Assembly: GCA_949299825.1 (NCBI GenBank) | Contig: CASGBP010000004.1 | Location: 1 to 22,326 of the forward strand | Length of the DNA stretch: 22,326 bases | Source: an uncultured Mycoplasmataceae bacterium | GTDB taxonomy: Bacteria; Bacillota_I; Bacilli_A; Mycoplasmatales; Mycoplasmoidaceae | Direction of reading: 5' to 3' | Program-made: the position numbers and the translations under genes | Shown: one piece after another, positions 1-7,936 of the stretch | Position numbering within the stretch: the first letter of the stretch is position 1 | How the letters are laid out: each line of letters opens with the position of its first letter | Notes under the pieces: generated by a model | Told to the model about the DNA's origin: nothing | The model's input: the letters and a program-made list of their open reading frames with translations, nothing else | The model's database searches: none

Positions 1-1011
1 ATTATAAATAGTTTTTATATTTAATTTATCATTCATAATTAAAACAGTTTTAGTTGAATTAATTGATAGTTTAATTTTTGCAATTTCATTATTAGCTAAA
101 TCAATATTTTCTTGATTGTACTCAAGTGGATTTTGGTAATTAGATTTGTACATAAATCATCTAATAGCCTGGTAAGAATAATGTTCTAAAATATCCTTAA
201 CTAAAATAAAATTATTCAATGATTTTGACATCTTTTGTTTATCAACATTAATATGTCCAACATGCATTCAAATTTTTGATAAACCACATCCATATAAACA
301 AGAATGTTGAGCATTTTCATTTTCATGATGAGGAAATTTTAAATCTACTCCGCCCCCATGAATAGTTAAATTATTTTTAAAATGCTTTTTAATCAAGTAT
401 GAACATTCACTATGTCATCCTGGTCGTCCTAATCCTCATGGGCTATCTCATTGAATTCCAATATTAGTTTTTTTTCATAATACAAAATCAGATTCATTTT
501 TTTTATCATGGTTTTTTTCTACTCTTTCTCCATTTATTAATTCATCTATTTTTTTATTAGATAATTTTCCATAATCCTTAGCTTTTGAAGTATCAAAATA
601 AACACTTTGATCTACAACATATGCAACTTCCTTGCTAACCATATCATTAATATATTGAATGATTCCATCCATATTATCTGAAACCTTTTCAATGATTAAG
701 TCATTTCTAATATTTAATTTTCTTCTTATTTCATCATATTTATTAGCAAAAAAACTTGATATTTCTAATTCAGGTTTGTTTTGTTTAATTGCTTCATTAA
801 TTATCTTGTCATCAATATCAGTTAAATTGTGTAAAAAATTAACCTTTATGCCTTTGGAAACTAGATAACGATGCAATACATCAAAAACAATTAAAGGTCT
901 GGCATTTCCAATGTGAATATGATTATAAACAGTTGGTCCACAATTATAAATGTTAACCACCTTTTCATCCATATTTTCTATTTTTTGACTATAAGTATTA
1001 TATAGTTTCAT
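1..1011 (-). CDS. cysS: Cysteinyl-tRNA synthetase (C-terminus outside the window)
   Basis: Class I aminoacyl-tRNA synthetase that charges tRNA-Cys with cysteine in the cytoplasm. The first 337 codons are visible and the frame runs open off the left edge. The signature HIGH motif appears as HIHIGNARP (about residues 31-39) and KQKMSKSLNNF contains KMSKS at 260-264. Zinc ligands fit C24, C203, H228 and E232 (FPHHENE), equivalent to the E. coli set. WDSPWGLGRPGWH (188-200) is the family core and three of its tryptophans are TGA codons, which fixes genetic code 4. The ATG at 1011 gives the expected N-terminus (MKLYNTYSQK). No Shine-Dalgarno is present and a -10 box lies only 9 nt upstream, so the mRNA may be nearly leaderless. 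The family is usually about 400-460 residues, so roughly the last quarter is missing. Confidence 0.97.
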
Positions 1012-1020
1012 AGCAATTTA

Positions 1021-1026
1021 ATTATA
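1021..1026 (-). promoter_or_regulatory. -10 box of cysS
   Basis: TATAAT on the minus strand, only 9 nt before the cysS ATG, within TTGTATAAT. The predicted transcript starts 0-3 nt before the start codon. No clear -35 is seen. It lies immediately beyond the terminator of the upstream gene, so cysS probably forms its own unit. Confidence 0.55.
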
Positions 1027-1038
1027 CAAGACATATAA

Positions 1039-1073
1039 TTAAAAACATGTTGGATCTCAATTGCCAACATGTT
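1039..1073 (-). terminator. Rho-independent terminator after the 269-aa membrane protein gene
   Basis: A perfect 10-bp inverted repeat, AACATGTTGG (1044-1053) and CCAACATGTT (1064-1073), with a 10-nt loop. On the minus strand it is followed directly by a T-run (complement of 1039-1043). This is the strongest stem in the left half of the window and separates the gene ending at 1091 from cysS. Confidence 0.85.
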
Positions 1074-1090
1074 AATTATTCATATCTAAA

Positions 1091-1900
1091 TTATTTAGTA
1101 ACTAAATCAATATTCTTAAAATCGTAATCAACTATTTTTTGCAATTCCTTATATTCGTCATCACTAATGTTAATAAATCTAAACACTAAATTAAAATCAG
1201 TAAAAATAGAAGACAATAAATTAATAACTTGAATGTTTAATCATCTAGCTGATGCTGCCCCTTGTTGTTCAAAGTTGTCTAAACAATAAACTTTATATTC
1301 ATTTTTACCTTTTTTATTAATAGTAGTCTTTGCAGTTGAAACTATTTTATCTGATGATTTAATTAAAAAACGTAATTTTAAACAAGTATCAATTTTTTTA
1401 GTTACATAATCAACTAATGATAATTTCGCATTCTTTTTTCGTATTTTAAAATACATTATTAATCATGCAATTCCAATAATTCCCAAAATAATTGCAATAA
1501 TGATCATTATAGAAGCTTGACCACCTTGAGCAAAACTAAAAAGATTTTGTAATTCATTTGCAATCCCTTTTATACTTGTAAGACTTTTTACTAAACTAAA
1601 ACCAAGTGTAACTATAAGTAAAATTACAAAAGTAATAAATGATAATACACAGAAAATATCAACTAAAGTAATTCAAAGAGTTTTTCCATTAGCAATTTCA
1701 GTTTCATGCTTATAATTACTAGATTTAAATAGGTATTTGATAATAATATATAGAATTCTTGATTTTCTTTTTAAGTTACTATCAATGTATTCATTCAACA
1801 ATGTATAGTAACGGTCTGATGAATAGAAATTACCAATTTTAGTTTCTGACATTTCTTTCTTTGTTAATTTAACGTTCTTATTTTTTATAAATACTTCCAT
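1091..1900 (-). CDS. Hypothetical two-pass membrane protein (269 aa)
   Basis: I do not recognise this protein. The frame is continuous with three TGA codons read as Trp. It has a soluble N-terminus of about 75 residues, rich in Lys and Tyr; a first hydrophobic segment at about 76-104 (starting WITLVDIFCVLSF); a short loop; a second hydrophobic segment at about 127-150 (IMIIIAIILGIIGIAWLIMYF region); and a soluble C-terminal domain of about 120 residues that starts very basic (KIRKKNAK) and ends acidic. Both termini are therefore predicted on the same side, probably cytoplasmic. The ATG at 1900 is preceded by AAGGT at good spacing and by a -10 box. It is followed by a strong terminator. No catalytic motif or lipobox is visible. 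Confidence 0.85.
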
Positions 1901-1921
1901 TTTTTACCTTAAACGAAATTT

Positions 1922-1927
1922 ATTATA
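1922..1927 (-). promoter_or_regulatory. -10 box of the 269-aa membrane protein gene
   Basis: TATAAT on the minus strand, 21 nt before the ATG at 1900, in the 95-nt gap after ispH. No convincing -35 is present. No GC-containing stem follows ispH, so read-through from the upstream operon is also possible. Confidence 0.45.
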
Positions 1928-1995
1928 TTAAATTTTTAAAAATTTAATAAATAAATTTCCTCAAATACCCCAATTTTTTGTTAAATATACCAATT

Positions 1996-2865
1996 TTATT
2001 TTCTTAAATTTATTCAATTTATAATAGATTCCACCACATAATTTGGAGTTGAAGCGGCAGCTGTAATAGCACATTTTTGCTTATTTTCAAACATTGATTC
2101 AGTTAAATCATCAAGGTTTTCTACTATATAACTATCATTCACTTTTTGCTTAGCTATTTTAAATAATTCATTACAGTTGCTGGATCTTTTATCCCCAATT
2201 ATTAAACAAATATCTACATCAGTATCCATTTTTAATACTGCTTCTTGTCTCATGTTAGTAGCTGTGCAAATATCGTTTTCATATTCTAAATAAGGATATT
2301 TTGACATTAACTCATCAATAATATTTTGAAAAAACAATTTTCCTAATGTGGTTTGATTAGTACAAAATAATTTATTAGTTTTTATATTTAACTTTTCAAT
2401 GTCATCAATATTTGTTACTAAGTTAATGTTTTTATCAATATTTAAAATGGCATTTGTTTCAGGATGATTGCTCTTGCCTATAAAAATAACTTCATATCCA
2501 TTTTTTAATTTTTCTTTTATTAAATTATGAGTTTTATATACATATTTACAAGTTAAGTCAAAAATTTGTAACTTCTTGGCTTTTGCTAATTCTAATACAC
2601 TTTGAGCTGTACCATGAGCAGAAAGGATTAAAATAGCATCTTCTTCTTGGATATCATTAACTAAATCATATCGACTTTTTAATTTATCATCTAGAACAAT
2701 TAAACCTTTTTTCTCCAACTCATCAACTACATTTTTATTGTGTACCAATCAACCAAGCATATAAATTTTTTTATAAGGATTTTCTTCAATAATTTTTAAT
2801 GTTTGCTTATAGGCATAGGATACTCCAAAACAAAATCCCTGTGGGATAAGTTTAATAATTTTCAT
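1996..2865 (-). CDS. ispH: 4-hydroxy-3-methylbut-2-enyl diphosphate reductase (IspH/LytB)
   Basis: This is the last enzyme of the MEP (non-mevalonate) isoprenoid pathway: an iron-sulfur enzyme that reduces HMBPP to IPP and DMAPP. At 289 aa it has normal family length. Visible hallmarks are the N-terminal PQGFCFGV with the first cluster cysteine, a second cysteine in DLTCKYV, and a third in NDICTATNMRQ. Also present are LSAHGTA, IGKSNHPE, IIGDKRSSNCNELF and AASTPN near the C-terminus. The ATG at 2865 overlaps the valS stop by one base (TAATG), so translation is probably coupled. One TGA lies near the N-terminus (LGWLVHN) and another near the C-terminus (IINWINLRK). An MEP enzyme is uncommon in mycoplasmas. 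The other pathway genes are not in this window. Confidence 0.95.
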
Positions 2866-5501
2866 TATTTACCAATTGCCTCTAAATTATCTAATGACTC
2901 TAAAGCATTCTTTAACTGTTCCTCATAAAGTTTAAGTTTTGATTTTTCCTCATCTACCTTAGCTTTTGGCGCCTTAGTAATAAAATTATTATTTTGAAGA
3001 ATCTCATTTGATCTATTGATTTCTAATTTTAAATGATCTATTATTTTCTTAATTTTTTCAATTTCTTTTGTAGGATTCTTAGTATAAGAAATTTCAATAG
3101 TAAAATTCTTGATCACTTCAGTAATCTTGTTACCAATAATAGAAACATTTGAAATGCTTACTATTTTTGCATTAACAATAATTAAGAACTCATTTAGAAA
3201 ATCCTTTTGTTTTTCAAATTGCTTAATACCATTTTTAGTTAAAATATTAATTTCTAAATACACATTATTATTAATTCCGTTTTGAAGTCTTATCCTTCTA
3301 ATTGCATTAATGATTGATATTAGTGTTTCAACGCTATTCTCTTTAGGTAATTTTTCAAGTTTAGTTGGTCATTTCTCTTTGATAATTGAATCCTTATTTC
3401 TAAATAGCATTTGATAAATTTCTTCAGTAATAAAAGGACATTGAGGATGTAGCATTATTAAAATATTCTTCAAGACTAGTAATGTAACTGAGGTAATAAT
3501 ATTTTTGTATTCCTTGTTATTAATCAAAATCTTTGATAATTCTATAAAGGTGTTGCAAAAATCATTTCAAACAAAATCATATAAATATTTAGTAGACATT
3601 ACAAAATTGTAATCTTCCATATGTTTGTTAACTTTTAAAATTAACTTATTCATTTTATTTAAAATTCAGATACAAATTAGTGGTAGTTGTTTTGTATTTA
3701 TTTTCTTATTTTTGGCCTGGTTTAAGTCATACATCGAGATAAATCTAGCTGAATTTCATAGTTTATTTAAAAAGTTTCAAGAATTTTTAATTTTTTCATA
3801 TGAAAAATTTAGATCTTCTCCAATGGTAGAAGAGGAAGTTAAAAATAATCTTAATGTATCTGCTCCATATTCATCAATCACATTAATAGGTTCAATTCCA
3901 TTACCAAGTGACTTTGACATTTTTCTACCTTTTTCATCTCTTATTAACCCATGAATATATACTTTTTCAAAGGGAGTTTTTCCCGTGAAATAAGTTGATA
4001 GCATCATCATTCTTGATACTCAAAAGAAAATAATATCATAACCAGTAACTAAAATACTAGTTGGGAAAAATTCATTAAATTTTTGTGAATCATTATTTCA
4101 TCCTAAACAAACCATTGGTCATAAACCTGAAGAAAATCATGTATCTAATACATCTTCTTCTTGCTTTCACATTGTAGGTTTTGAAGGAAGCATTTTTTTA
4201 TCTCCAACAAAAACTTTTCCTGTTTGTTTATGGTATCAAACTGGAATTCGATGACCTCATCATAATTGCCTACTTATACATCAATCCTCTATATTTTCTA
4301 ACCAAGTTAATAATGTTTTGTCAAAACGCTTAGGTAAAAAAGTAGTGGAAAATTCTTTATTTCTTTTTTTCTGGTTAAGAATGACTTTTTTTGCTAATGG
4401 TTTCATCTTAATAAATCATTGCATTGATAGGTATGGTTCAATAATTTCACCTGTTCTATCACTTTTACCGATTTGGGTCTCATAATTAGAATTAATTTTT
4501 GATATATAACCTTCTGACTCTAATTTTTTAACCAAGGCCTTTCTACAAACTAACCTATCCATTCCTTGAAATTCGCCACATAATTCATTCATAGTACCAT
4601 CACTATTCATTATGTTAATCTTCTTTAAGTTGTGCTTGATGGCTAATTCATAATCATTAAAATCGTGTGCCGGAGTACATTTCATAGCTCCTGAACCAAA
4701 TTCTTTTTCAATGTATTTATCGGCTAATATTTTTAATTCACATTGATTAACTGGATTTAGAACAGTTTTATTAATTAAATTTGCATAACGTTTATCAGTT
4801 GGATTAACAAAAATACAAACATCACCAAACATTGTCTCAGGTCTAGTGGTAGCAATTTCAATAAATTTTGTCTTATCATCTGTTAAGAAGTATTTAAAAT
4901 AATAAAGTTCAGTTTTTGTTGGTGTATAAATTACTTCAATGTCACTAATAGCAGTTTTTAATTTTACATCTCAATTAACTAATTTTAATCCCTTATAAAT
5001 TAACTTATTATTATACAACTCAGTAAACACACGATTAACAGATTGATTAATATCCTTATCCATTGTAAATTTTAAACTACTATAATCCAAAGATAATCCT
5101 AATCTAGCTCATTGCTTTCTAATAAAATTTGCATGTTCATCTTTTCAAATTGACAAATTTTTAATAAATTCATCTCTACCCATTTCTAGTCTTGATTTAA
5201 GATTATTATTCCTTAAATATTCCTCATATTTTATTTGAGTAGCTATTCCAGCATGATCAAACCCAGGAATTCATAGAGTTTTAAAACCTAAGAGTTTTTT
5301 ATATCTAATCATTGTATCTTGTAAAGCTGCATCTCAAGCATGACCTAAATGTAAAATTCCAGTTACATTTGGAGGAGGTAAAACTATACAATATGGTTTT
5401 CCAGAACCACTTGGTTTAAATAAATTTTTTTTCAATCAAAAATCATATTTATCTTGTTCAACCAAAATATGATTGTATTTTTTTTGCATTTGTTCCTTCA
5501 T
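2865..5501 (-). CDS. valS: Valyl-tRNA synthetase
   Basis: Class I synthetase that charges tRNA-Val, with editing of misactivated threonine. It has 878 aa, full length for the family, in one frame with many TGA tryptophans. The N-terminus contains PPPNVTGILHLGHAWD with the HIGH motif as HLGH (51-54). The editing domain contains ATTRPETMFGD, and GRKMSKSLGNGIEP carries KMSKS at 527-531. The C-terminal about 60 residues (EEKSKLKLYEEQLKNALESL and flanks) form the coiled-coil tRNA-binding arm typical of ValRS. Its ATG overlaps the engB stop by one base and its stop overlaps the ispH start by one base, so it is the third gene of a four-gene operon. An alternative ATG lies four codons in (MQKKYNHIL). 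Confidence 0.97.
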
Positions 5502-6055
5502 TATCTTGTTGCCTCATATAAAAGATTATTTAGTAACTTAATATTAATGTTTTTCTTTGTGCTTGTAGTTATTATATTTTGAATATCAACTTCTAATGTT
5601 TTTGATATTTTGCTTAGATGATTCACATAATTATTACTCTGTTTATCAATTTTGTTTAAAACAACATAATGTTTCAAATTAAGACTATTGAAATACTTTG
5701 ACATCTCACTATCAATTTCCATTATTACACTTGCATCACATACTTGAAAAATTGCCTTTAAATTCTTTGATTCTCTCAAATATGTTTCAACCAGATAAAC
5801 TAGTTCATTTTTCTTTTGTTTATTGACACTTGCATAACCATACCCAGGCAAATCTACTAGTCTAAATTTTCCAAAATCATAAAAATTAATTAATTGAGTG
5901 TGTCCAGGAGTAGATGATACTTTTGCTATTTTCTTATTAGCCAAGGAATTAATTAAAGAAGATTTTCCTACGTTTGATCTACCAATAAAACAAACCTCAT
6001 TAGTATCATCATTAATAAAATCTGATGCAAAATATGCCGATTTAATAAATTTCAT
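5501..6055 (-). CDS. engB: Ribosome biogenesis GTPase EngB (YsxC/YihA)
   Basis: TRAFAC-class small GTPase needed for late large-subunit assembly. It has 184 aa, the normal size. G1 is GRSNVGKSSL (about residues 25-34), G2 is the threonine in STPGHTQLINFY, G3 is DLPGYGYA and G4 is LNKIDK; a C-terminal TTSTKK fits the G5 position. Its start overlaps the UPF0154 stop by one base (TAATG) and its stop overlaps the valS start in the same way, which implies stepwise translational coupling. The order UPF0154-engB-valS resembles what I recall from the M. genitalium/M. pneumoniae group. Confidence 0.96.
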   Translation of the reverse strand: MKFIKSAYFASDFINDDTNEVCFIGRSNVGKSSLINSLANKKIAKVSSTPGHTQLINFYDFGKFRLVDLPGYGYASVNKQKKNELVYLVETYLRESKNLKAIFQVCDASVIMEIDSEMSKYFNSLNLKHYVVLNKIDKQSNNYVNHLSKISKTLEVDIQNIITTSTKKNINIKLLNNLLYEATR

Positions 6056-6288
6056 TATTCAGATGATTTCACGACACGGTTATAAATTTCATTGACTTGT
6101 TTTTCAGAAGGTTGTCTTCCTACTTGTCGGTAAATCATTCTGATGGTATCCTTGCTAATTGGGGGATTCTTTTTTAGTTGTCTTTTAAATAGTTTCACTG
6201 CAATAAAATAACCAATAGCTAATCCTGCAATTAGTGATAAAGGAATTCCTAATCCTAATGATAATCCTAAAGCTAAACCAATATCCAT
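6055..6288 (-). CDS. UPF0154 family small membrane protein (YneF-like)
   Basis: A 77-aa protein with one N-terminal glycine-rich hydrophobic segment (about residues 3-33, GLALGLSLGLGIPLSLIAG onward). A basic stretch (KLFKRQLKKNPPISKD) follows, then the conserved family tail IRMIYRQVGRQPSEKQVNEIY. This architecture is characteristic of UPF0154/YneF, a family of unknown function common in Firmicutes and Mollicutes. GGAGG sits 5 nt before the ATG, the best Shine-Dalgarno in this operon, and a TATAAT lies about 20 nt upstream, so this is the first gene of the UPF0154-engB-valS-ispH unit. Confidence 0.92.
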   Translation of the reverse strand: MDIGLALGLSLGLGIPLSLIAGLAIGYFIAVKLFKRQLKKNPPISKDTIRMIYRQVGRQPSEKQVNEIYNRVVKSSE

Positions 6289-6309
6289 ATTTCCTCCATA
6301 ACAATAAGT

Positions 6310-6322
6310 ATTATATATTATA
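6310..6322 (-). promoter_or_regulatory. Promoter (-10) of the UPF0154-engB-valS-ispH operon
   Basis: Two overlapping candidates for a -10 box on the minus strand, TATAAT at 6310-6315 and at 6317-6322, in a run of alternating A and T. The nearer one is 21 nt before the ATG and leaves room for GGAGG at 6293-6297. No -35 is recognisable. Confidence 0.5.
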
Positions 6323-6359
6323 TATATAATAACTATACTAAATTTGGATATGTGTTTAA

Positions 6360-7334
6360 TTATTTAATTCAAAAGAAAGACTTAATATCTTCAATAAAAG
6401 CACTTGGATCTAACACTCAATTAGAAGCAAAACCTCAAATTAATATAACTGCAAACATTAATACTAATAAAACAGTCAAGATAATTATACTAATAGTAAA
6501 TAACTTAGAATTTTTTGGCATTAAAGCGTTAGATTCTTCATTAATTTCTCTTTCAGTTTTTAATTTATCAAAAGGCTCTAACACAATGGCAGCTTCTGGT
6601 TGAATTGCCAATGTTTCATTTGCATTTTGCACTTGTTTAGTAGTAATAGGTACAGTAGCAGATGGTTGTTGAGCAACTGGTGGTGGCAATGGTTGAGTTA
6701 ATGGTGGGGCAATAGGTGTTGGTTGAGTTCTAGCAATTGGTTGGGTGTTAATTGGTTTAGTAATTGGTTGTTTAATTGGTTCAGTAGGAGTGATATTTCT
6801 TTCAGGAGTGATAGGTTTAGATGGAATTTTTCCTTCTTTTAAATCAAGTGAAGGTTCTACCATCATTGGAAGACTTCTCGTCATTTGAGCATTAGTTTTA
6901 TTAAATTGTCTATTACCATCTATCTTAAAACTTAATTCTTCTGGTGGTTTTTTTGTAAAATCATCTAATGGTTGAACTGGTGAAGCCACAACTGGATTAG
7001 GTCTATTATATTCTCGTCTCTCTAAATCTCTTCTAATAGGAGCAGATTGATTAGAAGGTAAGGGATTGTTTTCATGAGTTTTATTTACAGGATATCCAAC
7101 ATTATGCTTAAAAACACCATCTTGAAACAATAAAGAAACAGATTCTTGATTTGCTTTTTTTAATTCAATGGCTGCTTTTCTCTTATTTAAATCTTTAATT
7201 TTCCTTAAAGCTAAAATCTCTTCTCGTCTTTTACTTAATATTTCGTAATACTCTTTTAAATCTTCTTTTTCTTGCTTAAGTTCAGAAAGATTTTTAGGAA
7301 TATCATTTATTGATCTTGATTTTTCAACATTCAT
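6360..7334 (-). CDS. Proline-rich protein with C-terminal membrane anchor (324 aa)
   Basis: Function unknown. The N-terminal about 70 residues are highly charged and probably coiled coil (LKQEKEDLKEYYEILSKRRE then LRKIKDLNKRKAAIELKKA). A disordered, Pro/Thr/Gln-rich region follows; its densest part, about residues 165-240, repeats short PI/TP units (for example ITKPINTQPIARTQPTPIAP). One hydrophobic segment (FTISIIILTVLLVLMFAVIL) is followed by about 26 residues with three TGA tryptophans (IWGFASNWVLDP). No signal peptide or lipobox is seen, so the bulk of the protein should be cytoplasmic. The ATG at 7334 has AAAGGAT upstream. The gene lies 38 nt after a protein of similar plan. Proline-rich coiled-coil proteins are common in the attachment organelles of this group, but no homologue was recognised. 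Confidence 0.85.
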
Positions 7335-7372
7335 TTATTTATCCTTTCCAAACCTATCTAACTAAAGTATAA

Positions 7373-7816
7373 TTAAACTCAACCTAAGATTATTGCACAC
7401 ATTATAACTACAATTACAGCAATTAATGCAATTCCTGCAAGAATACTACAAACATAGAAAATTTTTCCTACTTCTTTTTTTGTATTAGTGTTAGTTGATG
7501 TTTTAATTGAAGATGAAGTGTTACTTTGAACTGAACTTGAAGAAGAATTACCAAAATTATATTTATCTATTGTTTGATAATCATATCTTTCATCAGGATT
7601 TTTATTAGGTGAAACATATGTTCATTCAATTCTTTCATCTCTCTTTGGTTTAGAGACTGATTTCTTACCCTTTGATGTGGTCTTTACTACTGTTGGTTTA
7701 TTCGATGCTTGATATACGTATGATTCTTTTCTTTGCTTAGCTGATTTTATTTTTTCTTCTTCTAATTTAATTTGTTTTAATATTTCTTGTTTAGTCATTT
7801 TTTTATTAGTCACCAT
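7373..7816 (-). CDS. Hypothetical protein with C-terminal membrane anchor (147 aa)
   Basis: Unrecognised. The N-terminal about 30 residues are a Lys/Glu-rich helix (MTKQEILKQIKLEEEKIKSA). A basic and Ser/Thr-rich linker follows, including a run of serines and alternating Thr/Asn (GNSSSSVQSNTSSSIKTS). The protein ends in a single hydrophobic helix (FYVCSILAGIALIAVIVVIM and flanks) only a few residues from the C-terminus, as in tail-anchored proteins. The frame contains two TGA tryptophans (WTYVSP and the GWV end). The ATG at 7816 has AAGGA upstream and a good promoter at 7862-7889. It is probably co-transcribed with the following proline-rich protein, which shares the same coil-linker-anchor layout. 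Confidence 0.82.
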
Positions 7817-7861
7817 ATTAAATCCTTCTTAAAATCACTCCAATAACTACATATTGATTAT

Positions 7862-7889
7862 ATTATAAAGGCAACTAATTGTTAAGCAA
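7862..7889 (-). promoter_or_regulatory. Promoter of the two anchored low-complexity proteins
   Basis: On the minus strand, -35 TTGCTT (7884-7889), a 16-nt spacer and -10 TATAAT (7862-7867). This is one of the few places in the window with a plausible -35 as well as a perfect -10. The 5' leader would be about 40 nt and contains AAGGA before the ATG at 7816. Confidence 0.6.
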
Positions 7890-7908
7890 TTTTTAAAGAT
7901 AACTCTAA

Positions 7909-7925
7909 TAACAATAATATTGTTA
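7909..7925 (-). terminator. Possible weak terminator after the P-type ATPase gene
   Basis: Perfect 7-bp inverted repeat TAACAAT/ATTGTTA with a 3-nt loop, 12 nt beyond the ATPase stop. It is AT-rich and no clean T-run follows on the minus strand, so termination here is only a suggestion. Confidence 0.3.
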
Positions 7926-7936
7926 AAAATGATAAA

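Noticed and set aside
1928..1945. AT-only palindrome AAATTTTTAAAAATTT, also similar to bases near 16240
   Set aside because: Expected by chance in DNA of this composition; no T-run context for a terminator and no repeat boundary.
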